DNA of 64,000 nucleotides from Sabellastarte sp. h YS-2021 (taxonomy: Eukaryota; Annelida; Polychaeta; Sabellida; Sabellidae): NCBI GenBank assembly GCA_964017235.1, contig OZ024931.1, forward strand, positions 97,172,221 through 97,236,220. Reading direction: 5' to 3'. Both the position numbers and the translations under genes were made by a program. Shown piece after piece: positions 32,710 to 46,583 of the stretch (positions are counted from its first letter, which is position 1; each line of letters starts with the position of its first letter). The notes under the pieces are model-generated. The model was given only the letters and a program-made list of their open reading frames with translations, was not told the origin of the DNA and did not search any database.

Positions 32710-34241
32710 GTAAGCAGATTCAGATTTGTCAGATTTCTGTGAGGGATCTGATTGAGGCCTATGTTAACAGGTTGGGCAGGTTAGGCAGACTCAGTGGAAT
32801 CTGACTGGACATGGTCATTAGATCCCAAAACCAAGGCCTGTTGGGCCTCCCCGGAGCAATAAGAATGATTCTCTTGCATGGGGAGTCCTGTAACTTCTCC
32901 ACCACTTGCCCAAGATGGCTTCTGGTGGGAAGGCATATGTGTCCAGGTCCTCCCATGGCAGACTTAGTGCATCCACTGCTGTGGCCAGGGGATCCAGTAC
33001 GGGTGACACAAACAGAGGCAACTTGTTGTTGAACCTCATGGCAAATAGGTCTATTTTAGGCCGGTGCCACCGGCTGCATATTGTTTGGCAGACCTCCTGA
33101 AGGAGAGACCACTCTGTTTGGATGGTCTGGCCTAGCTTGGCTAGCTTGTCTGCTACCACATTAGCTGGCCTGGAAAGTGTCGGGCTTTGAGAGTTACTTG
33201 ATTTCTGGTGCACCCAGTCAAGATTCTCCATAGTAGAGCACACAGTGGGCCCAACCTCATGCCTCCTTCATTGTTTATGTATGACACCACTGTGGTGTCA
33301 TCAGTAGCTACAAGTACTATCTTGTGTATGCAGAGGTCTTGGAACTCTTTTAAAGCTAGAAAGACTGCCTTGAGTTCTAGATCATTCATATGCAACTTGC
33401 TTTCCGGAAGGAACCAGGTGCCTCTTGCAGTGCATTCGTTTAAGTGAGGGCCCCACCCTTCTTTTCATGTGTCTGAAAAGATTTGTAGAGCATGTTTTAC
33501 TGGGTGTAATGGTTAGCCTGTAAGGCCAATGTCCTCTTGCAGCCACCATTGTAAATGTGGGTGCAAGGACCTTGGTATTGTAATCACCTTTTCTAGTGAC
33601 TCTGGTACCCTCCAGTTGCTTTTGAGATGCCACTGTATGGGTCTCATATGAGGTCGGCCTAGGTGAAACTGCTTTTCTGTGGCTGTTAGTAAACCCATCA
33701 CAGACATGAACTGCTGGACCAGACAAGCCAGTAGTGACAGTATTTGTAGTAGGATGTCCTGAAGTTCTGCCAATGGTCCGGTGTCTGTCGGACCCGACCG
33801 GCCCTGAGGTCGGACTGGTAACCTACAAAATCGAAGATCTGCTTTGGTTCCAGTTCCGACTTTTCCAAATTCACCAGCCAACCTAGTTCTTGGCATATTT
33901 TCAACAGATATTGAGTATGCTGGAGACAAACGTGGTGGGATGCTTATATCCTTCTACATGGCCATCAGTTTCACCTCCTTGTCATTACAGTGAACTCCAA
34001 GACTGCTGCGGACAGACCGAAAAGCAGCTTTGAATAGGTATGTCCAACCCTGGACATGAAATCTCAGATATTTCCTGGACTGTTCCTGTACTGGTATATG
34101 GAAGTAGGTATCCTTGAAAAAACTATAGAGGTAACCCACTCCCCTTGTTGGAGGGAGGTTAGTCTGATGGTTTCCAGTGTCTCCATTTTTTTATTTTATT
34201 TAAAGCTGATGTAATGTCTGTAACAGGTACAGGTTCCTGCG
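32680..34241 (-). pseudogene. DIRS reverse transcriptase/RNase H remnant, type B
   Basis: B-type residues as in unit 2; the region just upstream of the YR start keeps the 9 bases deleted in unit 2. Confidence 0.9.
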
Positions 34242-35082
34242 GTGATTGACATAGCAGCTTACGATGTTCAGGGTCCTTGTCGAGCCTGGTCTGGTCTGGA
34301 AAATGGGGTGTGTGGCCCTCCTTCTAAATTGTACTACCTGGGGACCAGCTCCCAAGGCTTCCTAAGTTCCCAAAGGTGATTTAGTCTGGCCCCTTCAGGT
34401 AAGTTTAGTAGAACCTTTGGTAGACTGATAAAAATTTACTGTCCCTCTGGACACTGGTCCGATGTGGTGACAGTGATACCAGTTAACAGTCCACTTGTTC
34501 TTGCTGTGGTCCAGCCCGGGTGGGGCTGACACAACTCTTGACATTACATAGACTCTTGACCCTAGACCAGCCGCCTGTAAGGTGGAGCATGTATACATTG
34601 TCATTTGTATGATGGCTGACCCTTGACCGGACACAATGAAACAGGTCCGATTGTGAACCACATTTTCTCTTGCTGTTCAAAAAACCCATTTGATTTCTCT
34701 GTAACCAGCAATTTTGGCCACAGCAATTTTATGTAGCCCTTAGTAACCAGTAAAACTGGCAGGCTAGGCTGACCATTGAATTTAGTTACTGGTCTACTAA
34801 CTAGGTAGCCCCCAAGTGGTCTGCCGGTCGGTTCCGGTCCTTTGAAACCAGTATGAAAAGGGCAAGACAGCAACTGCACCTGATAGTAGGTCGGTAGTCT
34901 CTGTAACCAGCGGGTGAGAACTAAAACTGCTCAGTGAAAACTGTATAGCTAGAAACCGGCTGGTGAGCCCTGTAACCGGCTGAAGCAGTTTCTGTGTAGG
35001 AAAAAGCTTCCTGTCAGGGACTACTCATTATTAGGCCTATCATCAGTCTTAGGCCACTGAATAGGCTGCTGATGAGGAGTGG

Positions 35083-35709
35083 TCAGCTGGTAGGAGACCT
35101 TTGGGATGCTGATTCTTCGTGCTGGTTGGAAGGCAAGAAGGCTTGTAGCCGGCTAATATGAAGCGAGCTGTTCAGTGCAGGCTGTGCCGCCGGTAACGGG
35201 TCGGTACACTCTGTAACCAGTTGACAAAACTGTACAAGGCTGTGCAGTCGGTACCCTGCCGGTACACTGTAACCAGTTGTTAAAGCTACTGTATAAGGCT
35301 GTGTAGCCGGTCGGTACACTGTAACCAGTTGTTGAAGTAACCGTACACACAACTATCTTGTGTTGAATTCAGTTTACTGCACGTTTCCTCCATTAATTAC
35401 AATGTTTGTTTGAACGCACGTCTTATTTGTAGTTTCACAGTTGCTGGGAAAGCCCTTGTGAGCTATATTTAGAAACAATTGTTAGTCGGTGTGTCACGTG
35501 ACCAGCTTGCTGGTCGGAGGGACAACGTGATTGGCTGATTGGAGATGACGATCAGCTTCGTGACCTGGTTAGTGAATCACGTGACCAGTTTCGGGGAGAT
35601 GACCTCACTGGTCACGTTCTTTCCTTTTTATTACAGTAAACGTGAGTTGACTGGTCGACTGATGCCTGTAGCAGAGAAGTCTGTACCAGTGGTAAATTTC
35701 AAAAACTAA
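35083..35709 (+). other. 627-bp segment, common orientation
   Basis: Private CpG losses: TGGTCACGTTC (others TGGTCGCGTTC) near 35610, plus GTGCAGTCGG near 35243. Confidence 0.9.
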
Positions 35710-35764
35710 CAACTAGAATCACAGTGGACGTGAGTGCAAAGAATGCACTTCCGACCTTCTTGTT

Positions 35765-35955
35765 CGGTGAATCATGTGATTAACTTCGTGATCTGGTCGG
35801 TGAAAACACGTGACCAGCTTCGTGATTTGAGGAAGACACGCAATTGGTTGACTGGATATGACGTCAGAGGTCGCGTTCTTTGAGCTGGCCGGTCGGCTGA
35901 TGCTTTAAAAGCAGAGGACCCTGGCCCAGTGTGCTCTGTAGATGAAAGTCCTGGC
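35765..35955 (+). promoter_or_regulatory. Promoter-like block with CRE
   Basis: CRE at 35859-35866; intact CACGTG about 50 bp upstream. Confidence 0.45.
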
Positions 35956-36611
35956 CGGTCTGAAGTCGGTTCTTCTTCTCAGCCGGCTGTACACTCAAAC
36001 CAATGTCCTGGCCATCCACTGCCCTTATTACCGACACAAGGACCAGGTCCACAAGGGTGGGACTGAGAGTGTGCTCTGAAGAAATCTGAAGAATTCATCT
36101 CATGCTTCTGATGAAAAAATACTCGAGCTAGGCTGGTGTCACTGATGCTTTACAGCAGAGAAGTCATACCAGTGCGCTCTGATGAAGAATGCACCTTTCC
36201 TGGGGAATTCCTTCTATATACAGTGCTCAAAACTACGTAGACTGAAGTTCCCGTGATTTCTATTTGTAGTCATAGAAATAACGTTTCTATGGCGACTGTA
36301 GCTGGAATGTTAAAGAAGGTACATTCAACACAAAAGACACGGCTAAAATACCTGTAAGTAGTAAATCCATAATTCATCAATATTGTCAATCTGCCCCTTA
36401 CAACACAGAGGTTGAATGGGAGGAAACTAGAAAAATTGCTGCCTTCATATATATATATCGATTACTGCCCTATCATCAACAGCTAGGGATTGTTTCCAGC
36501 AGATTTCTTCACTAAAATATCCCCAAAATAAGGTTAAAATCCGTCATAAAGTACACTTTTCTTTGAAAGCTCTGGAGATGTTGAAAACACGTCTGCACAG
36601 TACACGTGCCA

Positions 36612-36805
36612 AACGAAAAAGATGCTATGATGTCAGGTTGTCTGGACAGGAAGGAAGTACGAGGTGCCATCTGGGGAGTGCACAGTACTACGGACCGGCC
36701 AGCCGGTGGAAACACAGGACGTCTTTTTCTGACGTTTGGCGGGCCGGTGTGCGCCGACCGGTTAAGGATATTGTCCATTGGATAGGATGTATTAACGCAA
36801 TAAAA
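36612..36805 (-). mobile_element. TE1 element, minus copy
   Basis: Translation unchanged. Inverted partner at 41527-41858. Confidence 0.75.
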
Positions 36806-37004
36806 AATACACGTCCTACCATCTGTATTGATTCAGAAGTGATGTGCATTGAGGTTGGAGTCTGGGGGAATAGAAGGGGAGTGGCAATGTTTAATTTTCC
36901 AGAACTACATTCCTTGGTTTGAATCTGTGGGAAAAATTGGCAATGAACTTAATTTGAAAATATTTTACATCAAAATGTTCTGACAATAAATGAATTCATC
37001 AAGA

Positions 37005-37093
37005 GTTATGGCTTTTTACCTAGTGGTTAACAAGTCTGGCTTCTGTTTTATCATAGGCTGTTACCTCTTTGTGGGTTCCACTCCCACAAGTGG
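37005..37093 (+). mobile_element. tRNA-like SINE head
   Basis: Unchanged; T-arm at 37071-37087. Confidence 0.55.
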
Positions 37094-37364
37094 CAATGCT
37101 GCATGCCTGTCTCAGTTATTATGACCCTGGTTGTTGAACATGATGTCCATCTTTATCTTAAACTTTAACCAATTATCAAAACACATCAATACAACTTGTG
37201 AGCATTTTTTAAAAATTTTTTTAATTTTTTCTCTCTTAAAAAATTCAGTTCTAATGGAACTTCCAGCTTTTGTACAGGGCTTCCAACTTTCCAAGGTTAC
37301 AAGCCCGACAGCCATTAACTTTTTTGCATGAGTTTCGAACACTCATTGTAACTCTCTGTTTAGA

Positions 37365-37805
37365 GGTTTGTCATGTTTCAATCAGCACAAATTGCAAAGT
37401 ATTCAGAATACCCTTGCTCATATTGTTACAAATCATAGAAAGTATGCTCATGTTACACCCATTCCAAAGAAACTCCACTGGTTCCTCCTTTCCACTAATC
37501 AGTCTTTAAGTCAGTCAAACATTAGGGCCATAGTTTTGCCTTTGATGCTCCTGAGATCTGGGATGAACTCCCTCATGATGTGCGCAGTGCAACATCAGTT
37601 GCCTCCTTCAGAAAGAAGCTCAAAACTTACCTGTTTGCAAAAGCCTATCCCCCATAGCCTCCCCTGTCACCCCTGTGTCCCATTGGTATGACTTGGCTAT
37701 GTCCTTCGATTTACGTTAACTGCCTTCCTTTATGTTCAGATGTGCCTTAGAGTCCACCAGTGAGGGAGATTAAGGGCTATAAAAGTCCACATTAGATTAG
37801 ATTAG
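37365..37805 (+). mobile_element. LINE 3' end
   Basis: Private AAGGGCTATA (others AAGCGCTATA) in the 3' end near 37774. Confidence 0.85.
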
Positions 37806-38066
37806 CTATAACATAGTTAAATTGCAGACATGTACGTCATGGCCTAGCCGAGCAACAACTACTTTCAGGTTCTCACTGTTGAGTAAATCAGATGTAACTG
37901 GAAAACTATTGCATTTAGAGTATTCTGTTTAAATATGTTGTTCAGATACTTATGGGTCAGCCATAACATAGTGAAATTGTAGATCTGTAGCTCATGGCAT
38001 AGCTGAGCAATAGCTACTTTTAGATTTTCACTGTTCAGTTAATCAGTTGTAACTTGAAAACTACTA

Positions 38067-38319
38067 CTGAATACCTAGCCTTGCTTAAGGCTCAAATTTG
38101 CATGATCTTTTCAAACAAGCACACAGATATTTGGTATTCATAAAGCACTCATACATGTTAAGAGATAGAACCTAATCAGACAGTTTCTCTTAGCTGTATG
38201 CTGCTATAAAAGTCAGTACATGTATGAGTACATTATAGAAACTGAAACTCCATTATTGGAACTGGAAACTTTCCCTAACTGCAAAGAAACTTGAGCCTTC
38301 AGCAAGGCTACTGAATACC
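38067..38319. mobile_element. TE3 with 9-bp target-site duplication
   Basis: CTGAATACC on both sides; CATTATTGG type B marker inside. Confidence 0.8.
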
Positions 38320-38435
38320 ATTTGCAGGCCACAACTTTTGTGTCCTTTTCTTCTGTCACTCTGAAACTCAAAACACACAGTCAGCTGACACAGAGCCTGT
38401 TCACAGGCACTGATTGCTTGTTCCTTCTTGCATAG

Positions 38436-39175
38436 GATACCCTTGTACTACCCTGTGAGTCAAAAATTTGCTTGAAATGGGTCTATCTCTTATGATTTCC
38501 CAGATATTTACATTTTTCATTTTCCGTTAAAATTCAACATGGCTGCCAAAAGTGGTGAAAAATTAAATTTTGATCTGATGCACAGGATACTCTTAAAATA
38601 CCCTGTGGGTCAAAAATTTGCTTGAAATGGCTCTATCTCTACTGGTTACTGAGATTTTTGCAATTTTTTATTTTCAGCTAAAATCTAAGATGGCCTCCAA
38701 AAGTGGCGAAAATGAAATTTTCTTCTTTTGCAAAGGATAAATTCATACTACCCTGTGGGTCAAAAAATTCCTCGAAATGGCTCTATCCCTTATGCTTTAT
38801 GAGATATTTAGATTTTATTATTTTCTGCTAAAATCCAAGATGGCCGCCAAAAGTGGCCCAAATTAAAATTGTTCTATTTTCAATAGGACACCCTTGAACT
38901 ACCCTGCAGGTCAAAGATTCTCTCAAATTAGCTGCATCTCTTACAGTTTCCGAGATATTTACACTTTTTTATTTTCCACTAAAATCCAAGATGGTCTCCA
39001 AAAGTTGCGAAAATTGAAATTTTTATCTGTTACACAGGATACCCTTGTACTACTCTATGGGTGAAAAATTCACACACAACTGCTCTATCTCTAACGGCTT
39101 CTGAGATATTTACAATTTTTTAGTTTTGGCAAAAATCCAAGATGCCTATCAAAAGGTGCAAAAATTGAATTCCAG
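38436..39175 (+). repeat. Five ~150-bp monomers
   Basis: Type B form, as in unit 2. Confidence 0.9.
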
Positions 39176-39419
39176 AAATTCCAGATGAAACACCAGTTCT
39201 ACAAATAAGCAAAACCCATTTACCATAATGTACTTACATTCAATTAATCTGCTCATTTAATCAAGAATATATTGCCATTTACATTACAAAATATATGAAC
39301 ATTGCAGAGATCTTCCTTTGTTTCTTTAGACTACCTATAAATTATAGCATACTTTTCTTTCAAACATTAATTATCTATTTACACGTAACAGATCAATCAT
39401 TTTGTTTTTACACTCAAAA

Positions 39420-39761
39420 TTGAAAATTTTAATTACTTAAATGTAGCCTTCACAAGCTACAAGCTTACCATGTGGAACTGAATGCTGATCTTGGAAGGCC
39501 GCAGGCATCCGGCCAACGTCCAAGAAAAATAGACATTTATAGTTGGCCGTATCCTCAGGTTGTACTCTCGTGGCACTCTTCTCAATTCTTCCTCCTTTTT
39601 TCATTGCAATGTTGACCCATACCCCTCAGTAATACACCGGGGAAGCAGGGTGGGACTCTCTTCAGTTCCACATGGTAAGCTTGTAGCTTATAAAAGCTAC
39701 ATTTAAGTAATTACAATTTTCAATTTTATTGCGCTATAATAGCTTACCATGTGGAACTGAA
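39420..39761. mobile_element. TE2: full form with both 63-bp TIRs
   Basis: Like unit 2, retains the 61 bases at the palindrome centre, followed by the extra direct copy of the arm end. Confidence 0.88.
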
Positions 39762-41526
39762 TCCAACCATCTGGTGGAGGGATTACAACTGAGACTGGAA
39801 GGAGTCAATTTAATCCCAACCATCTGGTGGAGGGATTACAACTGAGACTGGAAGAAGTCAATTTTTCTTGGATTTGAATTAATAAATAGAATGAATGTTT
39901 TAGAAAATGCCAGTCTGAGTCCCATTTACAGTGCCCCGTCCCAGAGACTGAACCTGCAATAAGGCAAAAACCAGAAAGAATAAATGACAGCACTAAAAAC
40001 TGTCAGGATATTTGAATGGAGGAGAGAAGTGCAGCCTATGCTCACTTTGAGAAGTAAAAAGGCCCTAGGGCTTGAGAATCTTGTAAATTTAAGCCACCCT
40101 ATAATGAGATGAAACTTGTACTGGTTCATACAGAACATACATACTCCCTGTAAATGGGGAATAACAACCTTCTAGCCATCTAGCCTTGCCAGAGGCATTA
40201 ATACATATAGTACAGACCCAACTGTTTGCATTATATTTATTCTTCATAATGTTCTCATATATTTATTAAGCTTAAGCTTAGGTAACTGAGAAAGGCCTCT
40301 GATACAGGATTACCTATCATTTGCCCCCCAGAGAATTTCCCCTTCGCTGATAGTCCTCCAATTTCTTTTACAAAGTTATGGTTTTCCCCCAGTGATACAG
40401 TGATTATATTTTGAGTTTTCCCCTTTATATTTAAGTCATTTAGTGCTAGGAATATACATTGAATTTAGTTAATTTAGTTAGTTACACCAACTGAAGTAAA
40501 ACCGGGAGATGGTTTTTTATTTCTTCCCCCTCAAAAGTGCATAACTTATGTTTCATAGTCCTGTTAAAATATGAAGGGGGGAAATCACAATATCACAGGG
40601 GGAAAACCATACATTGGTTGAAAAAAGGGGGGCAATCAGTGGGGGGAAATTCAGTTAAGGGAAAATCAACAATCACCCTGACACAGTGTGCATTATGGCA
40701 AAAAAAATTTACACTTGCATTATGGTTTTAGATAGCCTGGAAGGCCAGGCTATTGGCCATGAATCAAGAATAGAGAAAAAAGACATCAAGTAACATAAAC
40801 ACCACTTTATTTACTGTAACACTTCAGCAATTTCCCGTGAATATTTTTGACAAATTTTGTTGAATAGAAATTAAATGTTGACTGCATTATCATACTTTGA
40901 ATTGTACAGCATTTAACAGACTTTGAATGTATGAAATGAACTTATCATGTAGATCTGGTTAAAAAGGGAAATTCATGAAATATTTTTTAGGGATGAGAGA
41001 AATTAAACAGAATAATAGGCAAAAGTTTTACAGTAAGATTCAGTGAAAAAAGAGAACAGGGAACTTTGTTGAAGCCAACATAATTCATTTAATTTATAAA
41101 CCTTATTTGTGATTTAGATGGAGATCTTTGCAGTTTTAAGTAAAGTAGGAACAAGTAAGACATGGTTATGTTAGTAGTGTGGAGTTACATTGAACAACAC
41201 TAGTTGAAATAATGTTTATTTTGTAAGCTCGATTGGTTGCTTAATATACTACAGTTACATTCAAAATACCTTAGATGATTTTGTGAGCTGAAAAGGGTTG
41301 ATGAAAAAGAAAGAAAAATTTATAACTGTTAAGATTCCATTAATAGATAATCACATTTTTGCTGAATCTTTTAATCTTGTGATATTTTAACAAACTCCCT
41401 TCCCCACACTAAACTTGAACCAAATAGCCAGGATTTTTGACATTCAACTTGTATATTCAGACTCTACTGTATTATGGTTAATGAAAAGTGCACGTCTCAT
41501 CTTTTGTGTAATGCTGGGGAAAAATT

Positions 41527-41858
41527 TTGCAAATTTAATAAGTAAATTAAATTTTTATAAGTTAATACCCTATCCAATGGACAATATGCTTAACCGGTCG
41601 GCGCAGACCGGCCCGCCAAACGTCAGAAAAAGACGTCCTGTGTTTCCACCGGCTGGCTGGTCCGTAGAACTGTGCACTCCCCAGATGGCGCCTCGTACTT
41701 CCTTCCTGTCCAGACAACCTGACATCATAGCATCTTTTTCGTTGTCTAAAACTCTTTGACCCCTAGTAAGCTGATAGCGGGGTCGGTGGGAGGGTCTTGT
41801 GTGTCCATTGGATAGGGTATTAACTTATAAACATTGAATTTACTTATTAAATTTGCAA
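41527..41858 (+). mobile_element. TE1 element, plus copy
   Basis: TIRs intact; both variable CpG sites retained. Confidence 0.85.
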
Positions 41859-41999
41859 TTTTATTGCGTTAATACATCCATCCAATGGACAATATGCTGA
41901 ATAACTACCGCTTGGTCGGCGGGTAAGTTACTAGGGACATATGTGAACTCACAAATGATAGCAAATTTTAACCTATGGTCTAGGCTGACTTTGTTAGGA

Positions 42000-42036
42000 G
42001 ACCTATAGGTCCAGGCCTGGATTGACCTTAAGGTCA
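42000..42036. repeat. Three adjacent perfect palindromes
   Basis: Unchanged; a private GGGACATATG (others GGGACTTATG) lies about 65 bp before. Confidence 0.9.
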
Positions 42037-42263
42037 GGAAACCCTGTAAGGCCTTGGTCGGTTGCCAACAGCCGGTTACCCGGGGCTATACCGATGTCAC
42101 CCCCCCTTTTTAACAGACCTGCTCTGAGGTAGGGGAAGAGAGGGATGAGTTCAGTCCCAGAAAGCACATAAACCTCCCGAAGGAAGCACGTCGTATTATA
42201 TAGTATGTGCATGTAGAACTGTTAACATTATGTACATACATACAAATCTCCTCAATCTAAGGG

Positions 42264-43337
42264 TCACTTGTGGTTCTGCTGAGCAGCCAACACCGAGCCC
42301 AATTGGTAAAGCTCTGAGTCAGCCCAAGCCACACCTTTCAGATAGAACAGTGTGAAGGTATTAAACTATTAAGTGACTTCAGTGGTAGGCTGACAAGAAT
42401 GGATCTAAGGAGACTCCCGACTGGAAGCCCTTAGGAGCAGCAAAGGCCCTGACATCATGAGCTTTTAACTTGATGTAAAGGGTGGGCCTCCTGGTCAGAG
42501 AGCTCATAACATAGGATCACAGTCTGCTTGATCCAAGAGGAGATAGAGGCAGGTGAGGTGTCTTGTTGGACACTTTCCTAAAGGAGACAAAACCACTTCC
42601 TTATTCTGTCTGAGGCCCTGTCCAGATAGTAGCGCAATGCTCTAACCGGAAAGAGGGACCTGTCAGACTTGAGGGACCTATCCAGAGTTTGGGCCAGGGC
42701 TGGTATAACCACTGGGGCCACACTGTCTGGACCCTCTTTGGCCAGCTGATTCTTGAAACGAAAGCTGGGTGATGGATACAGGAACACCTGTGATCAAACA
42801 GATTGGTGTCTGATATTCCTGTTTTGCCAAGCATGAATCTCACTTCTGCACTTGCCTGACCCAAGGGCCAAGAGGATAAAAGGTCTTGAAGGTCAGGTGC
42901 TTCAAGGAAGCCTCTAGGATTGGTTCAAAAGGAGCCTTAGCTAGCTGGTGTAAAAAACCAGGGATAGGCTCCAGGAGGGGATCCCCCTCCTACCTTTGGG
43001 TTTGTCTCTATGGAAACTATCCAGGAGACGAGTGAGATTTTCGTCTTGGTGCTGATGATGACAGGTAAAATAACTAGTTTATCAGCAATGGCTGACCTGT
43101 AACCATCAATGGTGCTGGGCTTAACTTCCTGTCCTCAAAAAGGCATATAAGGAAGTCAGCAACCGACTTATGGGGGGTGCCCTGAAGTCCACCTGATTAG
43201 TGATGGACCGCTTCGCCTCACTGACTGATCTGAATGATCCTCTTTGAGGAGCCTCAATCCTTGCTGCCACTGCCTCAGAGAATCCCTGTTTCTTTCTTTT
43301 TTTTCTTTTTTTTGATTGCTGTGGCTCTAGGAGCCAT
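42264..43337 (-). pseudogene. DIRS tyrosine recombinase remnant
   Basis: Stop codon at 42264-42266; shares GGATAGGCTCC with unit 3. Confidence 0.88.
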
Positions 43338-44869
43338 GTAAGCAGATTCAGATTTGTCAGATTTCTGTGAGGGATCTGATTGAGGCCTATGTTAACAGGT
43401 TGGGCAGGTTAGGCAGACTCAGTGGAATCTGATTGGACATGGTCATTAGATCCCAAAACCAAGGCCTGTTGGGCCTCCCCGGAGCAATAAGAATGATTCT
43501 CTTGCATGGGGAGTCCTGTAACTTCTCCACCACTTGCCCAAGATGGCTTCTGGTGGGAAGGCATATGTGTCCAGATCCTCCCATGGCAGACTTAGTGCAT
43601 CCACTGCTGTGGCCAGGGGATCCAGTACGGGTGACACAAACAGAGGCAACTTGTTGTTGAACCTCGTGGCAAATAGGTCTATTTTAGGCCGGTGCCACCG
43701 GCTGCATATTGTTTGGCAGACCTCCTGAAGGAGAGACCACTCTGTTTGGATGGTCTGGCCTAGCTTGGCTAGCTTGTCTGCTACCACATTAGCTGGCCTG
43801 GAAAGTGTCGGGCTTTGAGAGTTACTTGATTTCTGGTGCACCCAGTCAAGATTCTCCAAAGTAGAGCACACAGTGGGCCCAACCTCATCCCTCCTTCATT
43901 GTTTATGTATGACACCACTGTGGTGTCATCAGTAGCTACAAGTACTATCTTGTGTATGCAGAGGTCTTGGATCTCTTTTAAAGCTAGAAAGACTGCCTTG
44001 AGTTCTAGATCATTCATATGCAACTTGCTTTCCGGAAGGAACCAGGTGCCTCTTGCAGTGCATTCGTTTAAGTGAGGGCCCCATCCTTCTTTTCATGTGT
44101 CTGAAAAGATTTGTAGAGCATGTTTTACTGGGTGTAATGGTTAGCCTGTAAGGCCAATGTCCTCTTGCAGCCACCATTGTAAATGTGGGTGCAAGGACCT
44201 TGGTATTGTAATCACCTTTTCTAGTGACTCTGGTACCCTCCAGTTGCTTTTGAGATGCCACTGTATGGGTCTCATATGAGGTCGGCCTAGGTGAAACTGC
44301 TTTTCTGTGGCTGTTAGTAAACCCATCACAGACATGAACTGCTGGACCAGACAAGCCAGTAGTGACAGTATTTGTAGTAGGATGTCCTGAAGTTCTGCCA
44401 ATGGTCCGGTGTCTGTCGGACCCGACCGGCCCTGAGGTCGGACTGGTAACCTACAAAATCGAAGATCTGCTTTGGTTCCAGTTCCGACTTTTCCAAATTC
44501 ACCAGCCAACCTAGTTCTTGGCATATTTTCAACAGATATTGAGTATGCTGGAGACAAACGTGGTGGGATGCTTATATCCTTCTACATGGCCATCAGTTTC
44601 ACCTCCTTGTCATTACAGTGAACTCCAAGACTGCTGCAGACAGACCGAAAAGCAGCTTTGAATAGGTATGTCCAACCCTGGACATGAAATGTCAGATATT
44701 TCCTGGACTGTTCCTGTACTGGTATATGGAAGTAGGTATCCTTGAAAAAACTATAGAGGTAACCCACTCCCCTTGTTGGAGGGAGGTTAGTCTGATGGTT
44801 TCCAGTGTCTCCATTTTTTTATTTTATTTAAAGCTGATGTAATGTCTGTAACAGGTACAGGTTCCTGCG
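43308..44869 (-). pseudogene. DIRS reverse transcriptase/RNase H remnant, type A
   Basis: Shares KYLTFHV and RMGPSL with unit 3, but not unit 3's private ACAAAAAGAGG. Confidence 0.9.
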
Positions 44870-45710
44870 GTGATTGACATAGCAGCTTACGATGTTCAGG
44901 GTCCTTGTCGAGCCTGGTCTGGTCTGGAAAAGGGGGTGTGTGGCCCTCCTTCTAAATTGTACTACCTGGGGACCAGCTCCCAAGGCTTCCTAAGTTCCCA
45001 AAGGTGATTTAGTCTGGCCCCTTCAGGTAAGTTTAGTAGAACCTTTGGTAGACTGATAAAAATTTACTGTCCCTCTGGATACTGGTCTGATGTGGTGACA
45101 GTGATACCAGTTAACAGTCCACTTGTTCTTGCTGTGGTCCAGCCCGGGTGGGGCTGACACAACTCTTGACATTACATAGACTCTTGACCCTAGACCAGCC
45201 GCCTGTAAGGTGGAGCATGTATACATTGTCATTTGTATGATGGCTGACCCTTGACCGGACACAATGAAACAGGTCCGATTGTGAACCACATTTTCTCTTG
45301 CTGTTCAAAAAACCCATTTGATTTCTCTGTAACCAGCAATTTTGGCCACAGCAATTTTATGTAGCCCTTAGTAACCAGTAAAACTGACAGGCTAGGCTGA
45401 CCATTGAATTTAGTTACTGGTCTACTAACTAGGTAGCCCCCAAGTGGTCTGCCGGTCGGTTCCGGTCCTTTGAAACCAGTATGAAAAGGGCAAGACAGCA
45501 ACTGCACCTGATAGTAGGTCAGTAGTCTCTGTAACCAGCTGGTGTGAACTAAAACTGCTCAGTGAAAACTGTATAGCTAGAAACCGGCTGGTGAGTCCTG
45601 TAACCGGCTGAAGCAGTTTCTGTGTAGGAAAAAGCTTCCTGTCAGGGACTACTCATTATTAGGCCTATCATCAGTCTTAGGCCACTGAATAGGCTGCTGA
45701 TGAGGAGTGG

Positions 45711-46337
45711 TCAGCTGGTAGGAGACCTTTGGGATGCTGATTCTTCGTGCTGGTTGGAAGGCAAGAAGGCTTGTAGCCGGCTAATATGAAGCGAGCTGTT
45801 CAGTGCAGGCTGTGCCGCCGGTAACGGGTCGGTACACTCTGTAACCAGTTGACAAAACTGTACAAGGCTGTGTAGTTGGTACCCTGCCGGTACACTGTAA
45901 CCAGTTGTTAAAGCTACTGTATAAGGCTGTGTAGCCGGTCGGTACACTGTAACCAGTTGTTGAAGTAACCGTACACACAACTATCTTGTGTTGAATTCAG
46001 TTTACTGCACGTTTCCTCCATTAATTACAATGTTTGTTTGAACGCACGTCTTATTTGTAGTTTCACAGTTGCTGGGAAAGCCCTTGTGAGCTATATTTAG
46101 AAACAATTGTTAGTCGGTGTGTCACGTGACCAGCTTGCTGGTCGGAGGGACAACGTGATTGGCTGATTGGAGATGACGATCAGCTTCGTGACCTGGTCGG
46201 TGAATCACGTGACCAGTTTCGGGGAGATGACCTCACTGGTCGCGTTCTTTCCTTTTTATTACAGTAAACGTGAGTTGACTGGTCGACTGATGCCTGTAGC
46301 AGAGAAGTCTGTACCAGTGGTAAATTTCAAAAACTAA
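45711..46337 (+). other. 627-bp segment, common orientation
   Basis: Type A form, as in unit 3. Confidence 0.9.
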
Positions 46338-46392
46338 CAACTGGAATCACAATAGACGTGAGTGCAAAGAATGCACTTCCGACCTTCTTGTT

Positions 46393-46583
46393 CGGTGAAT
46401 CATGTGATTAACTTCGTGATCTGGTCGGTGAAAACATGTGACCAGCTTCGTGATTTGAGGAAGACACGCGATTGGTTGACTGGATATGACGTCAGAGGTC
46501 GCGTTCTTTGAGCTGGCCGGTCGGCTGATGCTTTAAAAGCAGAGGACCCTGGCCCAGTGTGCTCTGTAGATGAAAGTCCTGGC
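46393..46583 (+). promoter_or_regulatory. Promoter-like block with CRE
   Basis: CRE at 46487-46494; E-box decayed to CATGTG. Confidence 0.45.

Larger units (their letters stand above)
31741..42353. repeat. Macrosatellite unit 4, type B
   Basis: 10,613 bp, the longest unit. It is type B almost throughout, but 35980-36050 reads like type A (GCCGGCTGT, CCAATGTCC, GGACCAGG), unlike units 2 and 6, which suggests a short conversion patch in one direction or the other. Confidence 0.97.
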
